64,000 nucleotides of DNA from Eremomyces bilateralis CBS 781.70 (taxonomy: Eukaryota; Ascomycota; Dothideomycetes; Eremomycetales; Eremomycetaceae): positions 1,084,123-1,148,122 of the forward strand of contig NW_022985068.1 of the NCBI RefSeq assembly GCF_010015585.1. Reading direction: 5' to 3'. Below are positions 1 through 10,285 of the stretch, piece after piece. The number at the start of each line of letters is the position of its first letter. Within the stretch, counting starts at the first letter, position 1. A program made the position numbers and the translations under genes. Under the pieces are notes generated by a model. The model made no database searches. It saw only the letters and a list, made by a program, of their open reading frames with translations, and was not told the DNA's origin.

Positions 1-2
1 AG

Positions 3-167
3 GGCGAGAAGGAGAGAGTCGCGGCACTGGAGATGATGGATGAAGTGGAGGAGTGGAACCTCCTGGCGCAGCATTACTGTGTCGCATGGGGTTGGAGATC
101 GGCGGATAATGATCACGACGCATTCTTGCGCAGCTGGGGTAATCTTCCATTTCAGAACGACAAATGA
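3..167 (+). CDS. ppm1: Leucine carboxyl methyltransferase 1 (PPM1/LCMT1), 3' end only
   Basis: The window opens inside this gene; only the last 54 codons and the TGA are present. The visible tail reads as a charged helix followed by LLAQHYCVAWGWR, which matches the C-terminal region of LCMT1/PPM1 proteins (an LDE.E....L..HYC..W pattern). Family members transfer a methyl group from S-adenosylmethionine to the C-terminal leucine carboxylate of the PP2A catalytic subunit, in the cytosol. The SAM-binding fold itself lies outside the window, so the call rests on the tail only. The related wybutosine enzyme PPM2/TYW4 shares the fold and is the main alternative, but its C-terminus is different. It converges on the gene at 279-1178. 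Confidence 0.7.
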   Translation, partial: GEKERVAALEMMDEVEEWNLLAQHYCVAWGWRSADNDHDAFLRSWGNLPFQNDK

Positions 168-278
168 ATATTGATCCCAATCATTTCCCTCATCAGTCAT
201 GACATTAATTCTCACATGTCTTCGGCTCAGTCCATCCATCGATCCTCCTCCCAATTCCCGTTCCTGTTTGAATGCTTG

Positions 279-1178
279 TCAGTATGACTGGCAGCCTTTG
301 AGGGTAATAATAGAGAGCACCAACCAGGTACCGTTCCTCCTGAAGTTCAAGTATCTATCCAGTAGGCCAACCAGGAGACCAAGCAGAAAGACGATGAACA
401 GCACGAAGTCGTAGAATAGCAGTACGATCGTGATGCGATCCCAAGGTATGCTCTTTCGGTTGACCGTTAGCTATCGTCGGACCAGCGTTTCGCACCCTGA
501 GAGTACCTCGTCCGAGAAATCCAAGCCCAAGTACGTATTCGACTCCCGTTCCGTTTCCGTTTCGTTGTCGGAATCCCTCTTGCCGAATCCATGTGCCGGC
601 ACCTTGCCGACATACATGCTGTTGTATTCCTTTACCGATTCCTGCCGGTATAATGCAACGACGGGGTCGACCAACCACCTCTTAGCTGCCCTAATCGGGT
701 TAACAAGCGTATTCGCGCTGGATCGACCCGGCCCGGGTGGTCGCGCGACTTCCGCCCCCATCGTGACCCCGAGCGCGGTCTTTGTTGTCGTCGCCCTCCC
801 TGTATCCTCGTCGTCCCACCAACACGACATGTCGTAGAGGACCATCATATCAGTGGCAACCGGCTCCCCATCCACCGTGACGCTCGAGATACTCCGTCGC
901 TTGAGATCTCCCGCATCGTGTGCACTAAAAACGGCTTCTTCTTCGGAGGCAGGGTAGGTGGTGACGGCGACCTGCGTGCATGTTGGTCCGGAGCGGCTGA
1001 GGATCAGGCTCCCGAACTCATCGGTGCGGAAGACGGGGGGCGGGGCGGTGGTGATCGTGGTGAGGGTGGTCACCAGCGTGTAGGTGGCCGTGTAGATGAC
1101 GACTTGAGCATCGGCGGCTTGGATCAAGGAGAGGATGATATAGAGCCATGTTCCGGCGTTCATCAGATGCCCAAGCAT
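279..1178 (-). CDS. Small two-segment membrane protein, function unknown (2 exons, 281 aa)
   Basis: Exons 507-1178 and 279-452; the 54-nt intron 453-506 starts GTACTC and ends after a CTAAC branch site, and joining keeps phase 0. Without splicing the frame stops at 471 and loses the C-terminus. The first ATG is at 1178 (MLGHLMNAG...), a second is at 1163; the open frame above it begins with TTG only. An N-terminal hydrophobic segment ending AADA looks like a signal peptide. It is followed by a Thr-rich stretch (YTATYTLVTTLTTITTAP), and exon 2 encodes a strong transmembrane helix (IVLLFYDFVLFIVFLLGLLVG). I recognise no enzyme domain. A secreted or ER/plasma-membrane anchored protein with one C-terminal helix is the plain reading. 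Confidence 0.6.
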
Positions 1179-1660
1179 TGTCCTGACGGTGGAGTGGCGA
1201 AGTGAAAGTGAGGGAGCTGGAACCAAAATTTAGGAATGGCGTGGAGGTGTGTTGTGTCGGGAATGGAAATCGTTGGGCAAGGTGAATGGCGAAGGAACGA
1301 TGCAAGCAACTTGACGGACTGTTAGACTGGCGATCGGGACTTTAACGGGTTTAAATAAATGAACAACTCCATCATTCGGTACTCACAGAGGGCGCATGAT
1401 GCAGAAGTTTCAGGAACGTTTGCAGTTCTTCATTCACGGTTCAGCGACGTGAAAGAGTGAAGTCTTAAAAGCATATATACAAACCTGACCTTTGATCTCC
1501 AACGTCCCAGATCCATGAACCGTGACTCCTACATCATGTCAGCCGCCTTGTTGAAATTAACCGCCGACATCCCCGAACGGGCCGTCGCCACCCGATTTCA
1601 TTCCTATCGCATCGTTCCAAAGCCATGATCTTCTGAACGTCACTCATATTCCCTTGAAGC
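1179..1660. other. Intergenic, promoter of the leftward gene and 3' flank of SHMT
   Basis: No open frame with homology. Both neighbours are on the minus strand, so this holds the 3' flank of SHMT and the promoter/5' leader of the 279-1178 gene. A TTTAAATAAA stretch at about 1347-1358 is the only obvious AT-rich core-promoter-like patch. Confidence 0.5.
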
Positions 1661-3515
1661 TCATTTCCCCGGCTTTTCCCACACCAACGCAAACGTGCCC
1701 ACCCAGCTCTTCACCTCCTCCCTTAGCTGCACAATCTCATGGATCTCCTCTCCCTCTTTCAAATACTCCTTGAACGCCGCGACGCTGCCGGGGTTCTTCC
1801 GGTTCCGCGCCTCCGCCGCCTCCTTGGCAGACTTGTCCACTTTCAGCGTGATGGAGACGGCGCGGTCGACGATCTCGGCCACGCGCGCGAAGTCGTCGGC
1901 GTCGAACCCGCGGGTCGTCATCGCGGGGGTCCCCATGCGGATACCACCCGGCTTCATGGCTGACTTGTCGCCTGGGACCGTGTTCTTGTTCGCGGCGACG
2001 CCAACGAGCTCGAGGACGCGTTCGACCCGGGCGCCGTCGACGCCCTTTTTCTTGAGATCGACGAGCACGAGATGGTTGTCCGTTCCGCCGGACACGATGT
2101 CGTAGCCTAACCCTCCCTGTTTCGTCGAGTCGCCCAGCCGGTCAGCGAGCGACTTGGCATTGCGAAGGACTTGCTCTTGATAGGTCTTGAACTCTGGCAG
2201 CTGCGCTTGCTTTAATGCCACAGCGAGGGCGGTGATGGTGTGGTTGTGCGGACCACCCTGGTGGCCAGGGAAGACCGAGGCGTTGATTTTCGACTCCAGA
2301 TCCCACATGATCGGCTCCGAAGACTTGCCAGATTTGCTGGCCTTGGCCTCCGTCTTCACGCCTTTCCTGTAGAAGATCATGGCGCCTCGCGGACCCCGGA
2401 GGGACTTGTGGGTGGTCGTGGTGACGACGGCGGAATGAGCGAAGGGAGACGGAACCACACCCGCCGCGACCAACCCTGAGATATGGGCCATGTCAGCTAG
2501 GAGAAGAGCACCGGCCTTCTCGGCGATTGCGGCCATGCGCGAATAATCAATCAGGCGAGAATAGGCGCTCGTTCCAGCAATGATGATCTTGGGTCGATAC
2601 AGCATGGCGTTCTCCTCGAGTTTATCGTAGTCGATCAGGCCCGTGGACTCATCCAGCCGGTAGGGAAAGGTCTCGAAGTACTTGGAGATCATCGAGATCT
2701 TCTTGCTAGGGATCTGATAGCCGTGCGAAAGGTGGCCACCATGGGGAAGGTCAAGTCCCATTATCCGGTCATGCGGCTCGAGCAGGGCAGAGTAAGCGTA
2801 GAGATTCGCCGGTGAGCCGGAAAGCGCTTTGGTTCACGGAATCAGCATATATCGTAGCCATTTCGGTCCAGTGTCCAATTGCTTACGCTGGACGTTAACT
2901 CCCCATTCATCCTCCTTCAAGCCAAAAGTCTCCAATGCTCTCCTCTGGCATAGCCTCTCGGCTTCATCGATAAACTCATTGCCACCATAGTATCGTGCCC
3001 CGGGATAGCCTTCTGAGTATTTGTCTACAAAAATTCAGGGTTAGCCAAGCTTCTTGGAAGGGTTCCTTGCTCGTGCGAGAGCTCAACATAAGATTTCGTC
3101 CGGAGACGGAGACGGCCTTCGTACTTTGCATTACGCTTCCTAAAGCATCGAGCACGGCTTGTGAAGTGAAATTTTCCGACGGGATAAGGTTGATGAAGTG
3201 CTTTTGTCTATCTCTCTCCTAGATAGCTGTAAGCTCATGCCTGGCGGAAGTCGAGCGCCAGTAGCTATACCTTCTGGACGATTTCGAAAACATCCGGATC
3301 GCCTTCTCGTAATGTCGCGGAGAGAACCTTTCAATTCGTAAGTGCCCATCCCACACGAATGCTTGCATCCTCCTCACCTTCTGCTGGCCCTCTGAGAATG
3401 TATGTCCCGCCCGACGATAGCTCGGCATCACGCCGCATTGCGAGGCAATTGGACGGCATCGTGGGCTGGAAAACAACGAGCGAGAAGCTCGACCGCATGT
3501 CCGAATCGACGCCAT
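1661..3515 (-). CDS. shm1: Serine hydroxymethyltransferase, mitochondrial type (5 exons, 530 aa)
   Basis: Exons 3378-3515, 3271-3327, 3125-3218, 2887-3024 and 1661-2826; introns of 50, 52, 100 and 60 nt. All joins keep frame and rebuild SHMT signatures: [23 protein letters not shown], a VQPLSGSPAN loop split by intron 4, [11 protein letters not shown], and the PLP-lysine motif [13 protein letters not shown] (Lys near residue 283). The enzyme interconverts serine and glycine with tetrahydrofolate, feeding one-carbon units. The N-terminus ([20 protein letters not shown]...) is rich in Arg/Ser with no acids, as expected for a mitochondrial presequence, so this is the SHM1 rather than cytosolic SHM2 type. 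The ATG at 3515 was chosen because it starts that presequence. Length is normal for the mitochondrial form. The symbol is by analogy to yeast. Confidence 0.93.
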
Positions 3516-3920
3516 GACGGAAATGGCTTTTCGGTAGGAGAGGAGCGTGGGAGGTGAGGAAGTGAAGTCAATTCTCGGCAACCGATAGTATTAATTCGCA
3601 TGCAGTTCAACACTCGTCACTCGCACGGGAGCATCAGATGTTGCTCAGGCCAGGCCATAACCCTAGTAAAATTATGTGGGGTGGCACTAAACGTCACCGC
3701 CCTCAGAACTGAACTGCACAAAGTAAACAATGGAATGTAGACAAAGGCAGCCATCACTACTGCGGTAGGTAGGTAGATGTGAAGAATAAATTGCAGATAA
3801 TCTACGCGGATAATCTATACAAAGACGCTCGAATTCGAGGGTCATTGGTATCGCCCTATCCTGACGAGAATAGGTCACTATGGGCCCAGCCCTCTCATCT
3901 TGCCCGCATCCATACGACCG
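3516..3920. promoter_or_regulatory. SHMT promoter region and 3' flank of the GFA gene
   Basis: No coding signal. Both flanking genes run leftward, so this holds the SHMT promoter/5' leader and the 3' end of the GFA-fold gene. No motif stands out. Confidence 0.4.
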
Positions 3921-4492
3921 CTATTCCTTGATCTCCTGTTTATGGAAGACATCTATGTATATAGCCATCAGCGAATCCGAGGATTTCCAAAGACTTGCTG
4001 TAATCGACCTACTCGGAATTTCTGGCATCCAACTCGCCCTTGACTTGCAGAAGAACTCGCCCTTCGGAGGGAGTGCTTCAGGGTCATCTAGACTACCAAC
4101 ACAGATGTATCGGAAACTCTGTTGGACTTGTTCCTGACAGCCGTTAGAATTGGATCCCGGAGATCATTTAGAAGAGATGATACCCCGTATTCGAGGATAT
4201 AACTCCCGCAGTGGTCGCAGAATTCCCGGGTGACTCCTGAGGCTTCATCCTTGAACTCTTTGGGGGTGCCTTTCGTATATTTGAAGGCGTCTTTAGCAAC
4301 CTTCGAAGTCAAGCCATAGGTAGTTCCGAATGCTTTCTAGTAATCGTAAGGAAAGAACCACATTCTCAGTTCGAAGAGATAGAAGACCTTGCAGTTTTTA
4401 CAATGGCAAACCGACGTTCGAGCATCGTCAGGCGAGTCCAGTTCCAGCTTGTAAGCCAAGCGACGGCAGAAGCAAGACCCAGTAAGCTCCAT
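3921..4492 (-). CDS. GFA / CENP-V fold zinc-binding protein (4 exons, 136 aa)
   Basis: Exons 4388-4492, 4184-4336, 4013-4133 and 3921-3952; introns 51, 50 and 60 nt with CTAAC-like branch sites. The spliced protein starts MELTGSCFC and carries the family's cysteine clusters: C-F-C near residue 9, CHCKNCK around 29-35, and CDHCGS around 80, then RYICVGSLDD and a C-terminal WMPEIPNVFHKQ. These bind zinc in the Mss4-like beta fold. Some family members act on S-hydroxymethylglutathione (formaldehyde), but most fungal members have no tested activity, so only the fold is firm. It sits next to mitochondrial SHMT, another one-carbon enzyme; co-function is inference. Unspliced frames show only two fragments, which would be easy to miss. 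Confidence 0.88.
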
Positions 4493-4893
4493 TTTTGCAA
4501 AATACAGGTGTCTACTAATATAAAAACTGCGAGCAGGCAGTCGACTAGATACGGATGCTTTTACAAAGCTCGCCGGCAAAGGAATGGGATGTCGTATTGC
4601 AGGGTATAATTACGTCACTATTGCATGTTACTACTATACCAAGGTTCATGTAACTCAAGACGTGAATTCAGAGTCGGCTGAATATTGTAGAAATTACCGG
4701 AATTATATACAATCATGAACAATCCACCTTTATGTTTCCTCGCGGGCTAGGAGCGACTTGGTGGCTTTTGCAGCCATTGGACGTCATCTATCCCGGTTGT
4801 ATCCCATCAAACGCCTCACAATATATCATACACATAACCGAGAGGTATCAACGTGAACGCGAAGCAAACTCGATCCAAAACGGGGCCACACAA
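4493..4893. other. Intergenic, promoter of the GFA gene and 3' flank of apsA
   Basis: A 400-bp AT-richer spacer between two leftward genes. It has no supported gene; the small open frames here have no recognisable product. Confidence 0.4.
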
Positions 4894-7800
4894 TCAGAAC
4901 CCTCGGAACGGATCACTCCCCTCAAACTCATCGGCGTACACTCCACCGACCCGCCTTGGGTCACTTCCACTGGCACTCCACTGACTCCCATTCCTCCTGG
5001 TCCCCACTCCAATTCCCGTGCCCTTCCCCTTCCCGCCAAAATAGCCATTCATCCCATGCCCCCTTTCCGGGCCCCCAAGGAACCTCCCACTCTCTTCACT
5101 CCCTCTTCCGCTCCACATCCCCCCTCCAGCACTCACCGTCCCCCTCCCCTCCACAAACGCCTCCATCCGCACCGTCCCCGGATTCGGTCCGAGCGCCTCG
5201 AAGAAGTTGTTCGGCAGCATACTGCTGCGATTGCTACTCCCCTCGCTCGACCGCCCCGCTCCGCCGAACCCGGCGATCGACGGGCTCGCCAAGGCGCTGC
5301 TGGGCTGGCTGCCGCCGCCGAAGCTGGATGGCAGGGTATGGACGCCGTTCAGCGTCAGTGGGCCGGGTCGAGATGACCGGGAGGTCCGTCCGCTCGATGG
5401 CGCGTGCCAGGTGCCGTACTCTTTGGCCGAGGTGCTCGTGTTGAGGCGCCGGGAAGGAGGTGGCCCAGCTGCAGACATATTGAGAGCGTTGGTATTGCTG
5501 GCGCTTGGTGCGCTGCTGCCGACTTCTTCCGCTTTCAGAAACGGTGGTGCGTCGCAGTCCGATGCATTCGTAGGGACGGCCCATGGAATGAACTTGTCGG
5601 GGGGGTTGCTGGTGGTCGGTGAAGGCGTGCCAGGCCCACCTCGCACGGTGGCACTGTACGACGGCCCACTGGATCCGGAATACCCGGAATACCCGGAATA
5701 CCCGGTTGTCGGCACTGGCCCGGGATTCGTGACGCTGCGCTCATACGAGCCCCAGCCACGGTTGACTGGCGGGATGCGAGGGCCCGTCATGCTGCGTTTG
5801 CGGCCGTGTCGCTCGGGTGCGTGCGTGTGAAACCGCGGGATGGTAGGAGCGTCGGCTGCATCGGAAATGAGTGCATCAGCAGTGGAAATGGGAGGCGGGG
5901 GAGCGGTTCCGGTGCCTTGCTGCTGTCGGGAACCGGGCATGGGGCGTTTGCCCTTGGCGAGGAGGACGCTGTCGCGGATAGGACCGCCACGACGAAGGGA
6001 TGGGGCGGGCCCCCGAGAAATAGGCGGCGGGGAAGCGGAAACGTCGTCATGGGTGTCTGGGATCTGGGGCATTGGCGGCGCTCCAGGGAAGCTGCCTGCT
6101 GCAGCTGAGCTTGGGAGGTTGTTGATGGCGAGGTTCAGGTTTGGTAGGTTTGCTAATTCGGGAGCGCCTGTGGCTGAATGAGATAAGAACGATAGCGCAG
6201 TGAGCCATAAGTAATGTCGCTCTGACGTCGTAGCAGTGAACTTGAGAGCACGGGCGGGGGTGAGAATCAGGATCGAGCGGTTGAAGGGAACGCCGGTTGC
6301 ACCCTTGGGAAGGGGGGTGTCATCCTTGACATCCAACACCGACTGAATGGTTACTGCTCGTTTGTTAGTCGTCCGGTTGGGGGGTGTACGGATGAGGATG
6401 GAACTTACATTTCCTCCCGCTCTTCCCCAGCAGCGCGTTTCCGCTGGTCGGCTGTTTGCTGCTCCACATGATCGCTCGCTCATATGGACTCAACCACACC
6501 CATCTTTTATGTCTCTGGCCCCCAGAGCCGCTCATCACGCCGCTCACAGCGCCGCCGTCCTCAATTCCGCGGACTTCTGCTAGCTCAGCTTGTGCCTGAG
6601 CTTGAGAGCTCGCGACGCCGAAGCTCTTTCGTCTGCGAACATATTTATACATCCACTCCCCCACCATTGTCTGTGCAATGGCCTCCACAACACTTGCTTG
6701 CCCTGCTGGGGTCTCGACGCCGGCACTGCCCTGCGGTGGATGCGTAGCCACTTCGTGATCTGTAGTTCGTAGCTGTTCTCGCGATGGCCGAGCATCCCTC
6801 GCAGTTCTACGAGCCGACCCGTGTGTGAACTTGGAATGCTGATAGCTCGCCATATTGGATGGAAGAGGAGGTACTTGAGGAGTCAGTTCAACTGGACTGT
6901 CAAGCGGGCTGTGGGCGCCGCCTGAAAGAGGAGGAGATCGGCTGCGCGCTTGGTGCGAGCTCCCCACAGGCCGAGTCATATGAACCGCGGAGCGGGTCTT
7001 CCTTAACGAGTCGCGCCGCTGCAGCGGACGAGGTGGCGCCGCACGACGTCCTGCGAACGAGGATGTCACACTACGGGGAGTAGGCGATTGAGAGCCTTCA
7101 GATTTGCTTTTGCCGCCGCTGAAGACCCGACGACTCGATCCACGATTGGGGACAGGGAACGGCGGTGGACGTGAGGCTCCTGCCATGGTTGTTGTTGTCG
7201 TCATCGTGGCCACAGAGCTGCTCGCGACACTCCCTATGCTGGGGGAGCGGCTACGGATATGCGCGTTAGTACCGGAGTGGATCATTGCCGAACGACGGAT
7301 GGATGGCTGCCGGGTTATCGAGCCTGAGGCAGACCGCATTGATTTCGCAACTTTGTTCGGCCGTTCAAACGATGATCTCGTCGATGCAGAGAACGAGGGC
7401 CTCTCCGGCTGAGACGCTTCTGGATAAGTGCCATAGGAAGTCTCATCAAAGTCAGATTCATCATGCGATCGTGACAGGACTTCGTTCTCTTCAGGCACAG
7501 GCGTAGGGAAGTTCAGGGCGCGTGCAACTTTCCCTCGGCCTTGCGCGACAGGCGTCTGGTACTGCGATCTCTTTGGCGAATCGTCTTCGCTCAGCTCATT
7601 GTCTGATCGCGCCTCTGATTCATCATCGAGCCCGTTAAAACCAGCAAATAGGCTGCTGTCGCGGAAAGGTCGCCTGATAATGTCTCCTTTCACGGTCCGA
7701 GCAAGAGGACCGTTATCATTGTTACCTGGATAGCGGTCCTCAGTTTGAAGGTCATCGGGAATCCTTGGGACTGGTGGAGCATCGTCTTCAGATGTGTATA

Positions 7801-10285
7801 CTGCTGCAGGCTTCTTTCCAGCGGCCACCGAACCAAATACGCGCCCACCGCTCTTGGCGAGTTCGGGTGTTGGTGGCTGGGAAGATATGGCAGAGGGAAG
7901 AAGATGAGCTGGGAGTCTTGCGAGTCTTTGGTCGATCCTGATGGGGTCGGTTTGCATTGAAACGGACATCATTGGAACGACAGTCTCGAACGTCGTCTGA
8001 CAGCTCACGTTCTTCGTCCCAGGAGGCAAGACAACAGATTGCAGAGAGGTTGGCCTAGAGCCGTCCGGAGGATGGATGGCAATTGCTGGGACGAACATCG
8101 GGGTGGGGACAGGAGGGGGAAGTCGAGTTGGCTCGGTGGGCATCCTTTCCTTTGCGATTTCTTCCACCTCGGTTTGGGTAGACATTGAAACCATTTCTGG
8201 CTTCGGTGGAGGCAGAGGTGGCAGTCGGGTCGGAGTCAGAGGGACAGCCTGCAGATCTGTAGGCTCTTCTACCTGTTCTTCGTGTTCGGGGATGGCGGCA
8301 TGAGTCGGGCTAGGGGGTGGACTCAATTTCGGTGTAGCAGGTGGACTCAAAGGCTCCTCCAGAGTTTGAATGGCAGTGGAAACCATTACAGGTGCCGGTT
8401 TCTGCGGCTCTGCCTCCGCGGTAGGTGTAGGAGAGGCGCTGTTCTCTTCAGCCACCGCCTTAGTGGGCTCACCATCCGCCACCATGCCGAGTTCCAGGAT
8501 ATCGGTTGCTGTGGACTTTTCTTCGTCTATCCATCCGATTTTGGGAGATGGTGGAGGGGAGAATTGAGTGCTGGCTTCAACATAATTTGTTGCCGGTGCT
8601 GGAACGTTCTGAAGCTCTTGTTGTGGCTCTTCCACAGGAGGTGCTTCAAAGACTGGTGGTCGGTTGCACGGCAGCCCGCAGGTCCTGCAGACGCCATCGT
8701 CAACACCATCGTCAACACCATCAACGTCAACGGGCTTCATTTCGCCCTCCAAGCGTTCTTGCTCGGAATCGGTGGTCTTCTGCATGGATGTCGAATCGTC
8801 CACATTTCTGAGGAGGTCTAGTCTTGCCGACTCGCGCTTCTCGTGGACTGATCGTTTGGGGCGTACGCTCTCGATGGTAAATGTCGGGCTTGGAGTTGAT
8901 CGTACCATCGTCTCAAACCGAGCGACTTCTTTAAGGACCCGACTATCGCGTTTTGTATGTCTACGCACGCTATCGCCTTCTTCTCCAGAAACCTCTTCTA
9001 TTGACTCGATAGGATGCTCAGAGCCCCCTGTGTCGATTGAAAAGCCTCGCTCGTCGTCCCGCAGCGCTGGAAGAACCATGTCCTTCGGCAATGCGGTGTC
9101 ACCATTCGATTCATGCGGGGCATTGTCATGATGTTGGGCCTCTTGCGTCATGTGTCCAATCGGAGATATCATCGAGTTCCTCGAAGGCATTTCGCCAGTA
9201 ATGCCTAATATTCTTTTTGCCTTCTCGTCGACCCAGCCCATCATACTACTCATTCTGCTCTCTCTGGCCCTCTTAGCGCGGAGCTCCCGCAACTCCAATT
9301 CTGTGAACTCATCTTCATCCTCTTCAAGGTCGAGATCGGCATAATCTTCGTCTTCCTCGTCGAAGTTGTCCAGGTTCAGCTCGTCGGCTAAACTGAGACC
9401 GTTGGCGAGTTTCATTGAGGCGTTGGAAGTTGTCGAGAACCGATTTAATGCGGCCCTCAGACTTCGCTGGCTGGCAGATGACATGTTCCGGGAGTGCTTT
9501 CTCTGTCTCTTCTTACTAGGACTCTGGCTTTTCACACTCATGCCATCGCTTTCGTTTCCGAGGCCGGAATCTCGGGTGTCCTCGTCCTCCGAGTCGGCGT
9601 GGCGTCCGTTGACGTTAACATCACCGTTACCAGCATGTGCAACAAGCTCGTCAAGGACGCTCCGCAGCCTACCTTCAGCCACATGAGCACGTCGTTCAAG
9701 ACGCTTCTGCTCGCCGGTCCATCCGCTCCTTTCACGCTGCAGCTCTGCAAACTCTCGTTGAAGGTCATCCTCGCGGTCCTTGTAGCGCTTGTTCGAATCC
9801 TCGAGCTTCGATTTTAAATCGCGGTTGGTATCTTTGAGCTCGTCGCGTTCCTTCACGAGTTCTTCTAGAGCAGATACGGTACTCTGTTCGATTTGTTGAA
9901 GCTGGCGTTTGACGTTGCGGTGATCCCGGCCTTGAGAGCTCAGTCGCTGACTCAATTGTTCATTGTCCGACTTGGAATCCGATAAGGTAACTTCGAGATC
10001 GGTAATGAGAGCATCCCGTGCATCGACATCTCGGCGGAGAGAAAGGATCTCGGACACAAGCGACGCATGTAACGTTGGAGTGAACCTCCGTGGGTCCAGA
10101 ATCGATATTGACTCGTTAATCGTGGGGTAGCCGCCTTCCGTTGAGTTGGATGGCTGTAACGGAGGGGACGAGGGTGCCCCAGGCCCATGAGAGGAGATCA
10201 TTGGAGTATCTCTAGATATCCCTTCTCTTTCGTATTCGTAAGAGTGTGAAGTAGTTCTTCCTCTTGAAGACCCGCTTACAGACAT
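4894..10285 (-). CDS. apsA: ApsA/Num1-type cortical nuclear-migration anchor with PH domain (2 exons, 1,778 aa)
   Basis: Exon 1 6410-10285 plus base 6409, exon 2 4894-6353; the 55-nt intron (GTAAGT...GACTAAC...CAG) cuts the PH domain and rejoins as GRKLTIQSVLDV. Residues about 70-225 form a long coiled coil (EILSLRRDVDARDALITDLE, later ERDELKDTNRDLKSKLEDS), typical of the Num1/Mcp5/ApsA N-terminus that binds mitochondria or cortex. A long acidic/Pro-rich low-complexity middle follows. The PH domain spans about 1205-1340 (WMYKYVRRRKSF, RHKRWVWLSPYERAIMW, ALKFTATTSERHYLWLTALS) and should bind PI(4,5)P2 at the plasma membrane. A Ser/Pro/Gly-rich 430-residue tail is encoded by exon 2. Family role: anchors dynein at the cortex for nuclear positioning. 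The first ATG is 10285; the frame above it begins with TTG after a possible TTGCAG acceptor, so an upstream leader exon is possible. Confidence 0.9.
5675..5705 (-). repeat. 9-bp tandem repeat inside apsA exon 2
   Basis: Three perfect copies of CCGGAATAC plus four bases of a fourth. Nine bases is a whole number of codons; on the coding strand it gives G-Y-S repeated (GYSGYSGYSG) in the low-complexity tail. It is a likely site of length variation between strains. Confidence 0.9.

Noticed and set aside
5207-6181. Rightward frames of 100-207 codons opposite apsA exon 2
   Set aside because: They are antisense shadows of the Ser/Pro/Gly-rich apsA tail; no start context or motif.
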